The notes under the pieces are model-generated. The model did not search any database and was not told where the DNA came from. It saw only the letters and a list, made by a program, of their open reading frames with translations. Positions 27,908 to 35,836 of a DNA stretch of 64,000 nucleotides are shown in pieces; position 1 is the stretch's first letter; each line of letters starts with the position of its first letter. The position numbers and the translations under genes were made by a program. The DNA is from CAWJKP01 sp963843465 (lineage in GTDB: Bacteria; Planctomycetota; Planctomycetia; Pirellulales; Thermoguttaceae): assembly GCA_963843465.1 (NCBI GenBank), contig CAWJKP010000001.1:806001-870000 (forward strand), written 5' to 3'.

Positions 27908-29398
27908 CTACCTTCGCGCCGAATCTGCGACACAGTAGAGATACTTGCTCGAGCGAATAAACAACTGGCCGTCGCTGACGGCCGGGGTGCTGCTGAAGTC
28001 GCCGCCATCCGAGGCAAAGCGGTTCTGCCCGAGCAACTTGAACTCGGGCCCTGTGGCGTAGACGAACGCCACGCCAGACCGAGAGAAAAAGTATATCTTC
28101 CCGTTGGCGAGGACGGGCGAAGAATAGTCCTGGGCACGCATCCCGCCGCCCCGGCGGCCGAATCCACCTCCCGGTCTTCGTCCCGGGCCTCCCGGCCCCG
28201 GTTGTCCGGGCGCCGGTTGTCCGGGCGCCGCTTGTCCGGGCCCCGCTTGTCCTGGCCCGGGTTGTGCTAGCCCGCGTCCTGCGGGCCCAGGGGGCGGGGG
28301 CGGGGGCGTCGCGCCGCCCAGCGCGGCTTGATAGACTTGCTTGCCCGTCGCCGCGTCAATGCAGTTGGCGACGTGGTTGCCGAACCAGTAAATGCGGCCA
28401 TTTTCCACCACGGGCGTGCCGATGCGAGAACGTTCCTTCCCCCTCCAAAGCACGTTGGACTTGGTCACGTCGCCCTCGCCGCCGGCCCGGACGGCCATGG
28501 TCCCGCCGCCCCGTGGCCCGGTTTCCAGGGCGTAGACCACGTCGTCATGGGCGATCGCGCTGGCGCAAATCGAATCGGAAGACAATCCATCGCACTGCCA
28601 GCGGAGCTTGCCGTCGTCAGGGTCGAATCCCCAGATCTTGGAGGGAACCGAGATCACCAGGTCCGTCCGCCCCTTTCCGCATTCCACGAGGATCGGCGTG
28701 CCCCACGTGCCGGAGAAACCGGCATCTTTTCGACGCCAGACTTCCTTGCCCGTCATCTTGTCCAAGGCCACCAACGACTCGCTCTCGGCGGAGGCCGTCA
28801 CGATGACGAGGTTCTTGTAGAGAATCGGGCTGGAGGCGGAACCCCAACCATGAGGGCCGGACCCCGTGCCAACGCCCGTCTGCCAGAGCTTCTTGCCGTC
28901 GAGATCGAACGCCAGCACGCCGGTCTTGCCGAAGAAGACGTACACCCGCTGCCCGTCAGAGACCGGCGTGTGCGAGGCGTAGCCGTGCTGGGTGAAATTG
29001 CCGCTGTAAGGGTCTTCCGGCAACACCGGCACGATCGATCTGTCCCAGAGCACGTTGCCGCTGTCGCGATCAAAGCAGATCAGATGTCGCCGCAGATCCT
29101 TCTCGTCGCCCACGTTGTCGCGATCCACGCCATAACCCGTCCAACAAGTGACGAACACCCGGCGGCCAACCACGATGGGGCTGGACGAGCCGGGCCCCGG
29201 CAACTTGCACTTCCATCTCAGATTCTCCGTTTCGCTCCACTTGACCGGAAGCGGCTGCGTGTCGGGGCTGACGCCGTTGCCGTCCGCCCCATGAAAACGG
29301 GGCCAATCGCTGGCCGGGGCAGGGCTGGCGCAGGCGGCAAGGATGGCCAGGCCCAGAGAGACTCCGCACACTCGTTTCGCGCAGGTAAGCTTGCTCAT
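27908..29398 (-). CDS. PQQ-type beta-propeller lipoprotein
   Basis: A 496-residue protein. The N-terminus ends in a lipobox-like ILAAC, suggesting a lipid anchor, followed by DWPRFHGADGNGVSPDTQPL, the standard start of planctomycete PQQ-like propellers. Blade motifs include LICFDRDSGNVLWDRSI, VLAFDLDGKKLWQT and LVALDKMTGKEVWRR. A Gly/Pro/Gln-rich insert of about 50 residues (PGPGQAGPGQAAPGQPAPGQ and similar) sits before the last blades. Function is unknown; related propellers act as scaffolds. It begins a minus-strand series with the DUF1080 gene, 33 bases away. Confidence 0.8.
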   Translation of the reverse strand: MSKLTCAKRVCGVSLGLAILAACASPAPASDWPRFHGADGNGVSPDTQPLPVKWSETENLRWKCKLPGPGSSSPIVVGRRVFVTCWTGYGVDRDNVGDEKDLRRHLICFDRDSGNVLWDRSIVPVLPEDPYSGNFTQHGYASHTPVSDGQRVYVFFGKTGVLAFDLDGKKLWQTGVGTGSGPHGWGSASSPILYKNLVIVTASAESESLVALDKMTGKEVWRRKDAGFSGTWGTPILVECGKGRTDLVISVPSKIWGFDPDDGKLRWQCDGLSSDSICASAIAHDDVVYALETGPRGGGTMAVRAGGEGDVTKSNVLWRGKERSRIGTPVVENGRIYWFGNHVANCIDAATGKQVYQAALGGATPPPPPPGPAGRGLAQPGPGQAGPGQAAPGQPAPGQPGPGGPGRRPGGGFGRRGGGMRAQDYSSPVLANGKIYFFSRSGVAFVYATGPEFKLLGQNRFASDGGDFSSTPAVSDGQLFIRSSKYLYCVADSARR

Positions 29399-29431
29399 AA
29401 CTCTTCTCCAAAAAGTTTCTGGTGGTGATAC

Positions 29432-30172
29432 TCAGTCAGGCAAGACCTTGACGCGGATGTTCTTGAAGCATGCCTTGCTGATATGGTCCGGCATCGGAGG
29501 ATGTCCCTGAAGGGCGAAGGTGCCCCGCGGCAACCAGGTCATCCCGGTGGGAAGAACGTGTTCCTCGTCCGCCTGGGGGATCTTGCACATGATAATCGTC
29601 TTGCCGTTGAACTTGACCACGACCTGCCCGTTCCGGTAGACGACCTCTTGGGTATACCAAACGTTGTCGGTGACGGGGGCCTTCGGCAGAATGGTGACGT
29701 TTTGCTCATTGTCGTCGGGCGGCGTTTCCGGGCCCCAGGAGAGGTTCTTGATGCCGTACAGGCTGCCCGTCCGCCGCCAGTCGCTGTGACTGTTATCGAT
29801 CTGGCATTCGATCCCGCGTTTGGGCCAGCCGGCCTCCTGATACTTGGTGTGGAAATAGATGCCCGAGTTCGCCCCGGGGAAGGTCATCACGTCAACCTTG
29901 AGATCGAAGTTCTTGAAGTTGTGACGGCTTACATCCCCGACATAGAACAGGTGAGCGGGACGGTGGTTCGTCGCGGGGCACTCCATCACGATCATGCCGT
30001 CGCCGGCCTGGAAGACCTCGGCGTTGTCGCCCACCTTCCAACCGTCGAGGCTCTTTCCGTCGAAGAGGCTCACAAAACCCACTTCGTGCTGCGGCGTATC
30101 GGCGGCCAAGGTCCAAGTTGCCGGCATGAGGAGCAGGGTGGCGGCCAGGGCGGTGGATAGCAAGAATTTCAC
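29432..30172 (-). CDS. DUF1080 (3-keto-disaccharide hydrolase family) secreted protein
   Basis: A 246-residue protein with a signal peptide (LLSTALAATLLLMPATWTLA). The family opening GFVSLFDGKSLDGWK, the core motif GANSGIYFHTKYQE and the late strand RNGQVVVKFNGKTI are all present, consistent with a jelly-roll/LamG-like fold. Members cleave 3-keto-glycosides produced by Gfo/Idh/MocA enzymes. GTG at 30172 is preferred because AAGGAG lies at good spacing; an ATG at 30208 would bury the signal peptide. Three Gfo/Idh/MocA genes in this window supply a plausible oxidising partner. Confidence 0.85.
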   Translation of the reverse strand: MKFLLSTALAATLLLMPATWTLAADTPQHEVGFVSLFDGKSLDGWKVGDNAEVFQAGDGMIVMECPATNHRPAHLFYVGDVSRHNFKNFDLKVDVMTFPGANSGIYFHTKYQEAGWPKRGIECQIDNSHSDWRRTGSLYGIKNLSWGPETPPDDNEQNVTILPKAPVTDNVWYTQEVVYRNGQVVVKFNGKTIIMCKIPQADEEHVLPTGMTWLPRGTFALQGHPPMPDHISKACFKNIRVKVLPD

Positions 30173-30220
30173 GGAACGCTCCTTTTCATCAAGTTGGTTG
30201 TTGGGCATGACCGCGGTTTG

Positions 30221-30330
30221 GGGGCTGTAAAGAATTCTGTGTCAAGCGGTGGCACGGGCTTCCAGCCCGTGAAGAAACACGGCCAAGATGGCCGTGCCAC
30301 TTCGCGCGGGACACAAAATTCTTTACAGCC
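30221..30330. mobile_element. Short non-autonomous element (MITE-like), IS256-like ends, with direct repeats
   Basis: The ends GGCTGTAAAGAATTCTGTGT and its near-perfect inverse (GACACAAAATTCTTTACAGC) enclose about 110 bases. The flanks repeat CGCGGTTTG (30212-30220 and 30331-30339), a 9-base direct repeat that fits target duplication. The end sequence and duplication size resemble the IS256 family. The interior is a different palindrome (GGTGGCACGGGCTTCCAGCC facing GGCCAAGATGGCCGTGCCAC). No coding capacity. Confidence 0.65.
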
Positions 30331-30389
30331 CGCGGTTTGCATCTCGAAGCGGCCCTCCCCAGGGCCCCATTATACCATTGAGGCGAGCT

Positions 30390-33087
30390 TTAGTCCGCGA
30401 TTCTCTTCACCACGCTCGATCGGGCCGCGACGACTTCTCCCCGCGGATCGAGCAGCTCCACTTTCAGCTCGTACTTGCCCGGGGCCAGCCTCGACGGGTT
30501 GAAAGCGAACCGGCATTGGCCCAGCGCCACTCGACCCATCAGCGTCGGCCCGCCGCCGCGACCTTCCGGGGCGGCGGCAATGCTTGTCTCCACGTCGAAA
30601 GGCGTGGCCAACTGCCAGACCGTTTGGCCGCCGGCGCAGGACAGAAGGAAACGGACTTGTGCCGGCGGCGGCCGCCGGTTGATCTTCACGTCGAGAATGC
30701 CCACGCGATCCAGACGGTCGTAGATCTCCTGATCGACCGCAAGTTCCAGCGGCGTCGCCGCGGCCTCGCGGAGGCTCAGGTCGTCGATCCAGACCGTTCC
30801 CGGTCCTTGCACCCAGACGCCGAGGTACTTCGGCGTTGCCGGAAACTTCAGCTCGCTGCGGGCCCAGAGCCGATACCAGCCGGTGGACGTCGGCCCTTCT
30901 TTGCCGGTCTGCGTGCTTTTCTCCGCCCCGTCCGGCAGCGCAATGCAGAGTCTCGGGGGCACGCTGCGGCCGGCCCACTTAATCCAGCCGGAGAACTCGT
31001 AGCGGCGGCCTTCGTCCAACGACAGGTTCAGCTTTTCATCACCCCAGGTGGGCCAGACGAGAATGGTCACCGCCTGGCTTCCGCTTGCCGCCGGGATGTC
31101 GATCCGGACGGACTTCCGGCCGGTGTGGCTCTGGGTGTCGTCCCATCGCCCCTCGCCCTTGCCGTTCCACGTCTCGACGCGCCAGGGCTTCATGGTCTCC
31201 TCGAAACCGGAGGGCGGCAGCAGCTCGGGTCCATACTTGGCCTCCTCGCCGGCCGGCTCGGCCCAGGGGAGTTCCAAGGGCGATATGCGCGGGGCTCGGC
31301 AGGGCCACACGGTCGTTAAAAAGCGGCTGGAGCTTGAGGATCTGCCGTGCAACCTGCCATCGCCATTTCCGCAGCGTCGAGGGGTGGGGCGGCGGGGTGC
31401 GGTTGCTGCTGTCCAGGGGCTGGAATCCCCAGCCGATCCGGCCCAGCAGGCCGCGGAGCACGCGGTCGGCCTCGGCGGCGGCCTCTTTCGCCCCGGCCCG
31501 GTCGCACGTCCCGGCCGCGGCGATCGATCGCGCCAGGAGGCTGAGGTAGCGGTAGTCTGTGATCCCCTCGCGGACCGCCTCCCACATCACGCTCGGCAAG
31601 GGGCCGTCCTCGGCAAGGTAGACGTAGCCTTCGTCGTCCTGCCGGAATCCATTGCCCTGGAACGGGGCGTTGCCGCTGTAATAGGCCCACTGGGCGATCT
31701 GCAACGCGCCGGTCTTGTAGCCGTAGAAGCCGAAGAAGAACCGCGCCCCGGCGGGCGTCGGCCCGCAGCCATTGTAAACGGCATAGGGCTTCTTCCGCCC
31801 CACGAGCGTCCTGGCGATCTCGGGGGTGAAGCGGTTGGTATTGAAGACGTCGATCGACGCCGACAACGGGCCGATCTCGTCGATCCCCATCGCCATGCCG
31901 CCCCCGATGTCCGTCCAGGTCGTCAGCTCCGGCCGGTGCTTCTTGATCAGGCCGTAGTAGTAGACGGCCTCGTCCAACAGGTTGTGGGCGCCGGCCTCGT
32001 CCAGCGCGTAGGCCCGCAGCGGCGGCCAGCCTTCTTGCTTGGCCATCTCGCACACCACGTCCACGGCGCGGAGCATGTCGTGGTCGATCTTCTTGCTGTG
32101 CGGCCAGAAGGAGAACCAAGCCTTCTGGTGGTCCCAGAAATAGGCGATCTCGTGTCCCAGCTCGAACGTGACGGGGAACGCGCGTGGGCCGAAGACTCTC
32201 TTCTCGGCCGCCATCATCCGCTTGCAATGGGCGCGGGTCGCGGCAACGTCGTCCTCGCCGAAGTCCCGATCCCGCGTGTTGATGGCGACGCTCAGGGCCG
32301 GCTCGATCCCGTTGCAGCCGTGCTCGCGGGCGTCGATGAGTTCTTTCATCAGCAGCTCGTCGGAATCCGCGGGGCTGGGGAAGAACATGGCCATCTCGAT
32401 CGGAGCCGGCGGAAGCACCAGCGGCAAGACGTTTGCGACCAGCCCGATCTTTGCCAATGCGTGCCCGGCCACCTGCACCGTGATCGCGCCCGTGTAGAGG
32501 TCCGCCGCGGCACTTTCCGGGATTTTCAGGGTCAACCAAACCCGCAGGGCGGCGCCTTTGGCAGCCGAGACGGTCTTCCGCTTCTCCAGCACCAACGGCT
32601 CCCGCCGAAAGGTTTTGGCCTTCTGATCCACTGGCACGCGGACGCTTCGCACGAACCGCACGTCGACCCAGTCCGCCGGGATGACCTGACCCTGGGCGGA
32701 GCGAAGGTCGCCGATGTCGATCTGCACGTCTTCCAGAGGGGCGATCGCGTGGAGGACGAACGACGCCGTTTCGTACTCGCCGCGGGCGGCAAACAGGTCT
32801 ATCGCTGTTACCCGCTCGCAGGCCAGCGGGACGGCCTCCGGCCCAATCACGGTCATCGGATCGGGCGCCGTAATGAGAAAGCCGCGCTGCCGCTCCTCCG
32901 CGGTGACCGCCGATTCAGGCAACAGCCGCACGGGCTCACGCACTTCCGTCCACCCGGCTGGCAGCGCGGGCTCCTTCGGGCCGTAGCTGCCCCACGCCCG
33001 GAATTGCGCGGGCGGCGCGGCGTGCAGGCCGCCGCCGGCCGCCGATAACGTGACTGCCAGTACGAGGGCGACGGTCTTCCTCATCAT
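30390..33087 (-). CDS. Large secreted DUF4091-like protein with C-terminal jelly-roll (frameshifted)
   Basis: A signal peptide (TVALVLAVTLSAAGGGLHA) is followed by a beta-rich domain (~residues 90-230) and a TIM-barrel-like region with GCNGIEPALSVAINTRDRDF and WAYYSGNAPFQGNGF, ending in WEAVREGITDYRYLSLLARS, the end typical of DUF4091 proteins. The frame shifts near 31265: LGTPL is followed in another frame by ELPWAEPAGEEAKYGPELLP and a C-terminal carbohydrate-binding-like domain (YEFSGWIKWAG, GPGTVWIDDLSLRE). Intact length would be about 900 residues. DUF4091 proteins resemble glycoside hydrolases, but no catalytic acids are assigned here. Confidence 0.75.
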
Positions 33088-33099
33088 GTCTCATGCTCC

Positions 33100-34368
33100 T
33101 TATCCTTTAGCGGTGACGGTGTAGGCGAAGAGGTCCTGGTCGCAGCGGAGGTAGAGCCGTCCGCCGCAGACGACGGGATGGGCCAGGTACGAGTTCTCCG
33201 GCCGCTTGCCCAAGTCGAACTGGCTGGCGATCTGGAAGCCCGCGGGGGTGACCGCCAGCAGCGACATGGTGCCGCGATGATTGAGGCAATAGATCATGCC
33301 GTCGGCGGCGGTGATGCCGGCCTTGCCCAGCGTGGCGTCGAGTTGCCGGGTCTTGCCGGTAAGAAAGTCGACGCAGTAGAAGTTCTTGCCGCCCAGCCGG
33401 CATCCGCAGCCGAAGAGCTTGCCGTCGAGGAGGATCGCCCCGCCGTGGCAGTTGTCGAGGTCTTTGCGGTACCAGACGGTGGCGGCCGTGTGGTGGTCCG
33501 CGTCGATCTTCATCACGGTCCCGCCCGAGGAGTGGCCGCAGGCGACGAAGACGTAACCGTCGGAGAAGACCGGGGTCAGCGCGTTCTGCGGCGAGCGGGG
33601 GACGAAGGGGGCGGACCAGACCAGCTTGCCGGTCTGGACCTCCACGCCCACCACCGACTTCTGGGTCATGCTGATCAACTGCCGGGTGCCGCGGTAAGTG
33701 ACCACCAACGGCGAGCAGTAGGCGGCGGAGTCCGCGATCTGGGTATTGGCCCAAAGCGTCTTGCCGGAATGCTTGTCGAGCGCCACGACGCGGCCTTTCG
33801 CTCCGCCGGGCATACAGAGCACCCGGTCGCCGTCGACGACCAAGTTCTCGGCCAGCCCCCAGATGCCGGGCTGGGCGTCGAAGCGGGCCTTGAGGTCCAC
33901 CGCCCAGAGTTCCCTGCCGGACCGGGCATCGAAGGACGCCAGCCGGCCGTTGGGATTGAGCTGGTAGAGCGAGCCCTGGCTGTAGGTGGGCGTGGTGCGG
34001 GAGCCGGGACTGGCTCCGCGCCAGGGCCGTCCGTTGGGCGACCGCCAAAGGAGCTTGCCGTCCAGGTCCAGGGCCAGGACCATTTCCTCGTCGTCGAAGT
34101 CGCCGGCGGTGAAGATCCTGCCCTGGGCAATGGCCACTCCCGAGTAGCCTGCGCCGCACTCGGAGAACTTCCAGGCCAGCGCCGGCCCCTGCTTGGGCCA
34201 CTTCTTCAACAGCCCTTTCTCCGGCGAGATGTTCGTGCGGCCCGGGCCGTGAAACTCGGGCCAGCTAGCCGCCGAATCGACCCCGCCTGCCTCCGCCCGG
34301 AGGACCAAAAGCCACATCGCCGCAAAGAGCGTCGCCGCGGCCGCCGCGATCAGTCGTCGAAGGATCAT
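33100..34368 (-). CDS. Secreted PQQ-type beta-propeller protein
   Basis: A 422-residue protein. The start at 34368 gives a signal/anchor helix (LRRLIAAAAATLFAAMWLLV). The mature part opens SWPEFHGPGRTNISPEKGLL, the usual planctomycete PQQ-propeller start, and has blades such as MVLALDLDGKLLWRSP, LASFDARSGRELWAVDL and VVALDKHSGKTLWANT. BamB-like fold; no catalytic residues are evident. Only 12 bases separate it from the downstream DUF4091-like gene, so they are probably co-transcribed. A second propeller of this kind lies at 27908. Confidence 0.8.
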   Translation of the reverse strand: MILRRLIAAAAATLFAAMWLLVLRAEAGGVDSAASWPEFHGPGRTNISPEKGLLKKWPKQGPALAWKFSECGAGYSGVAIAQGRIFTAGDFDDEEMVLALDLDGKLLWRSPNGRPWRGASPGSRTTPTYSQGSLYQLNPNGRLASFDARSGRELWAVDLKARFDAQPGIWGLAENLVVDGDRVLCMPGGAKGRVVALDKHSGKTLWANTQIADSAAYCSPLVVTYRGTRQLISMTQKSVVGVEVQTGKLVWSAPFVPRSPQNALTPVFSDGYVFVACGHSSGGTVMKIDADHHTAATVWYRKDLDNCHGGAILLDGKLFGCGCRLGGKNFYCVDFLTGKTRQLDATLGKAGITAADGMIYCLNHRGTMSLLAVTPAGFQIASQFDLGKRPENSYLAHPVVCGGRLYLRCDQDLFAYTVTAKG

Positions 34369-34450
34369 GGTTGTCTCTTCGTGCCTTGGTGTCGTCGTGG
34401 TAAAGTCCGCTAAGGTTCCTCCATGATACGACCACAAAGGCACCAAGGCA

Positions 34451-34551
34451 CTAAGGCAGCCGGCAGGAAATGGAATACCCGGCGCCCTGCAGGGGTAAGA
34501 GGGAATGGCACTGCGTCGTACAGGTATGCTAATTCCTGCCGGCTGCCTTAG
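34451..34551. repeat. 19-bp inverted repeat (CTAAGGCAGCCGGCAGGAA) around a 63-base spacer
   Basis: Arms 34451-34469 and 34533-34551 are perfectly complementary. The arm itself contains GCCGGC. The right arm overlaps the stop codon of the small frame at 34548. The spacer has no recognisable content. The tract just before it (CACAAAGGCACCAAGGCACT) is a low-complexity sequence. Confidence 0.7.
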
Positions 34552-34637
34552 CGCTGGCGGACGACGATCACGCCGGCCATCGCCCAGACGCCGAGAAAAG
34601 TCAAGCCGAAGAGCAGTTGCATGGCGTCGATAGGCAT
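34548..34637 (-). CDS. Possible 29-residue single-pass membrane peptide
   Basis: MPIDAMQLLFGLTFLGVWAM followed by AGVIVVRQR forms one transmembrane helix with a basic tail. The stop lies within the right arm of the inverted repeat. An upstream in-frame extension to 34730 is not hydrophobic. There is no strong ribosome binding site. Small membrane proteins of this size are easily missed, but chance is not excluded. Confidence 0.3.
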   Translation of the reverse strand: MPIDAMQLLFGLTFLGVWAMAGVIVVRQR

Positions 34638-34841
34638 GGAGTCACTACGGCCGGGCGACCGGCCGCCCGGCACGGTGTCGACTGGCGGTCCTGGATCCTT
34701 TGAAGCAGCCTGGGGCTGCACGCCTAACATCGACGCAAAGGGTCATGGGGCTAAAGACTTCCGTGAGCCGGCCGTGTAAGGCAAACGGCTGTCAGGAAGC
34801 CCGCGTCCGGCAAGGTCTCCGTTTTCGTCTTTGCCCAACTC

Positions 34842-34911
34842 GACACAAGCCCAACGCGCAAGCAAGGGTAACTCGTTGGCAGTCCCTCGCTTGCGCTTCG
34901 GGCTTGTGTTT
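34842..34911. repeat. Palindromic repeat (ACACAAGCCC family)
   Basis: Arms starting ACACAAGCCCAACGCGCAAG (from 34843) and ending CTTGCGCTTCGGGCTTGTGT (to about 34910) are nearly complementary, with about 15 bases between. It lies 20 bases from the end of the small gene at 34930 and could also end its transcript. Confidence 0.75.
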
Positions 34912-34929
34912 AGCCAAGAATCATCCGGG

Positions 34930-35187
34930 TCAGGGCTCCGCGGTAATCGACGCCGCACGGCGAGTCGCCCGCGCATCAATAATCTGCATCTCCAAGTCAG
35001 CGGCCGACTTATGTGCCCAGCGCTGAAGCGCCGCACACCATTCCAGGGCCTTCTTGTCGTGGAGGGTGTAACCCTCCAGATGGTTCTCCCGGCACTGATT
35101 CGCCATTTGACGCAGCGTGGCGGCCACGTCGAAGAGCCGCAGCGTAAGCTGGTCGATTTGTTCCGGGCTGTACGGGGTCAGGGTCAT
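34930..35187 (-). CDS. Small conserved-looking protein of unknown function
   Basis: An 85-residue, mostly helical, soluble protein (MTLTPYSPEQIDQLTLRLFD; DKKALEWCAALQRWAHKSAA). It has no signal peptide, membrane helix or metal site. The even amphipathic pattern suggests a small helical bundle. I do not recognise a named family, though similar short proteins appear to occur in planctomycetes. The ATG at 35187 is the only sensible start; the ribosome binding site is weak. Confidence 0.6.
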   Translation of the reverse strand: MTLTPYSPEQIDQLTLRLFDVAATLRQMANQCRENHLEGYTLHDKKALEWCAALQRWAHKSAADLEMQIIDARATRRAASITAEP

Positions 35188-35560
35188 CCGTTTGCGCCTC
35201 GTCGGTTCGAGAGTAGCCGTTCACGTAGGGTGGGCCTTAGCCCGCCTTACGGTTTCGACGTATTCTACACATAAAAATACTATCCGTCGAGTGAAAAAAA
35301 CTGACGAAATCCGATGATTAGTGAATATATATGGGGAAGTTTCCACTACAAGTGGACAAATTATGTCTAAAATTAGTATTGAAATTATGTCCTTTCTTTG
35401 CTAGCATCCATTCTCTTGCGTCGCGCAGCGTGATCCTCGTTCGGGCGGACTCCCGTAGGTTATGCTTTAGCATAACATAACGTCTTACTGGGTAAGGTGT
35501 TATGCTGAAGCATAACCTACGGGATCCAGAATCGCGGCGATAGTTAGAGTGAGGCAGACC
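35188..35560. other. AT-rich intergenic region between divergent small genes
   Basis: The stretch 35265-35410 is far richer in A/T than anything else in the window (TGAATATATATGG, AAATTAGTATTGAAATTATG) and includes a small palindrome TCCACTACAAGTGGA. A half-copy of the GTAGGGTGGG repeat lies near 35226. This would suit a promoter or protein-binding region for the HTH gene at 35561, but no clear -35/-10 pair stands out. Confidence 0.4.
35451..35524. repeat. Palindrome with 26-bp arms (CCGTAGGTTATGCT family)
   Basis: Arms 35451-35476 and 35499-35524 are complementary with one mismatch. Each arm has its own hairpin (GTTATGCTTTAGCATAAC). It sits 37 bases before the HTH gene. Confidence 0.9.
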
Positions 35561-35836
35561 ATGATTTCTTCCCGGATCATCGACGAAATCCAGCGGCTCA
35601 TCCTCAGCGGTCGTTTGTCGCAGCGGAAAATCGCGCGGCACCTGGGCGTCAGCCGGGGCACCGTCAATGCCGTGGCGCTGGGCAAACGCCCCCTCCCGGC
35701 CAACCGGCATCGCGAGGATTCGCTGGCAGCGCCGACCGGTCCGCTGGTCCGCTGCCCCGGCTGCGGCGGCCTGGTCCGTTCCCCCTGCCTGCTCTGCCGG
35801 GTCCGGGCACGCTACTCGGTCACCAGGATGCGATAG
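35561..35836 (+). CDS. Small HTH protein with C-terminal zinc ribbon
   Basis: A 91-residue protein. Residues 3-45 form a helix-turn-helix (RLSQRKIARHLGVSRGTVNA) like those of IS or resolvase-type DNA-binding domains. Residues ~67-84 carry CPGCGGLVRSPCLLC, a four-Cys zinc ribbon. It should bind DNA; a role as a transcription regulator or a transposition relic is possible. ATG at 35561 follows GAGG at good spacing. The 3' end overlaps the convergent gene by 25 bases. Confidence 0.75.
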   Translation: MISSRIIDEIQRLILSGRLSQRKIARHLGVSRGTVNAVALGKRPLPANRHREDSLAAPTGPLVRCPGCGGLVRSPCLLCRVRARYSVTRMR

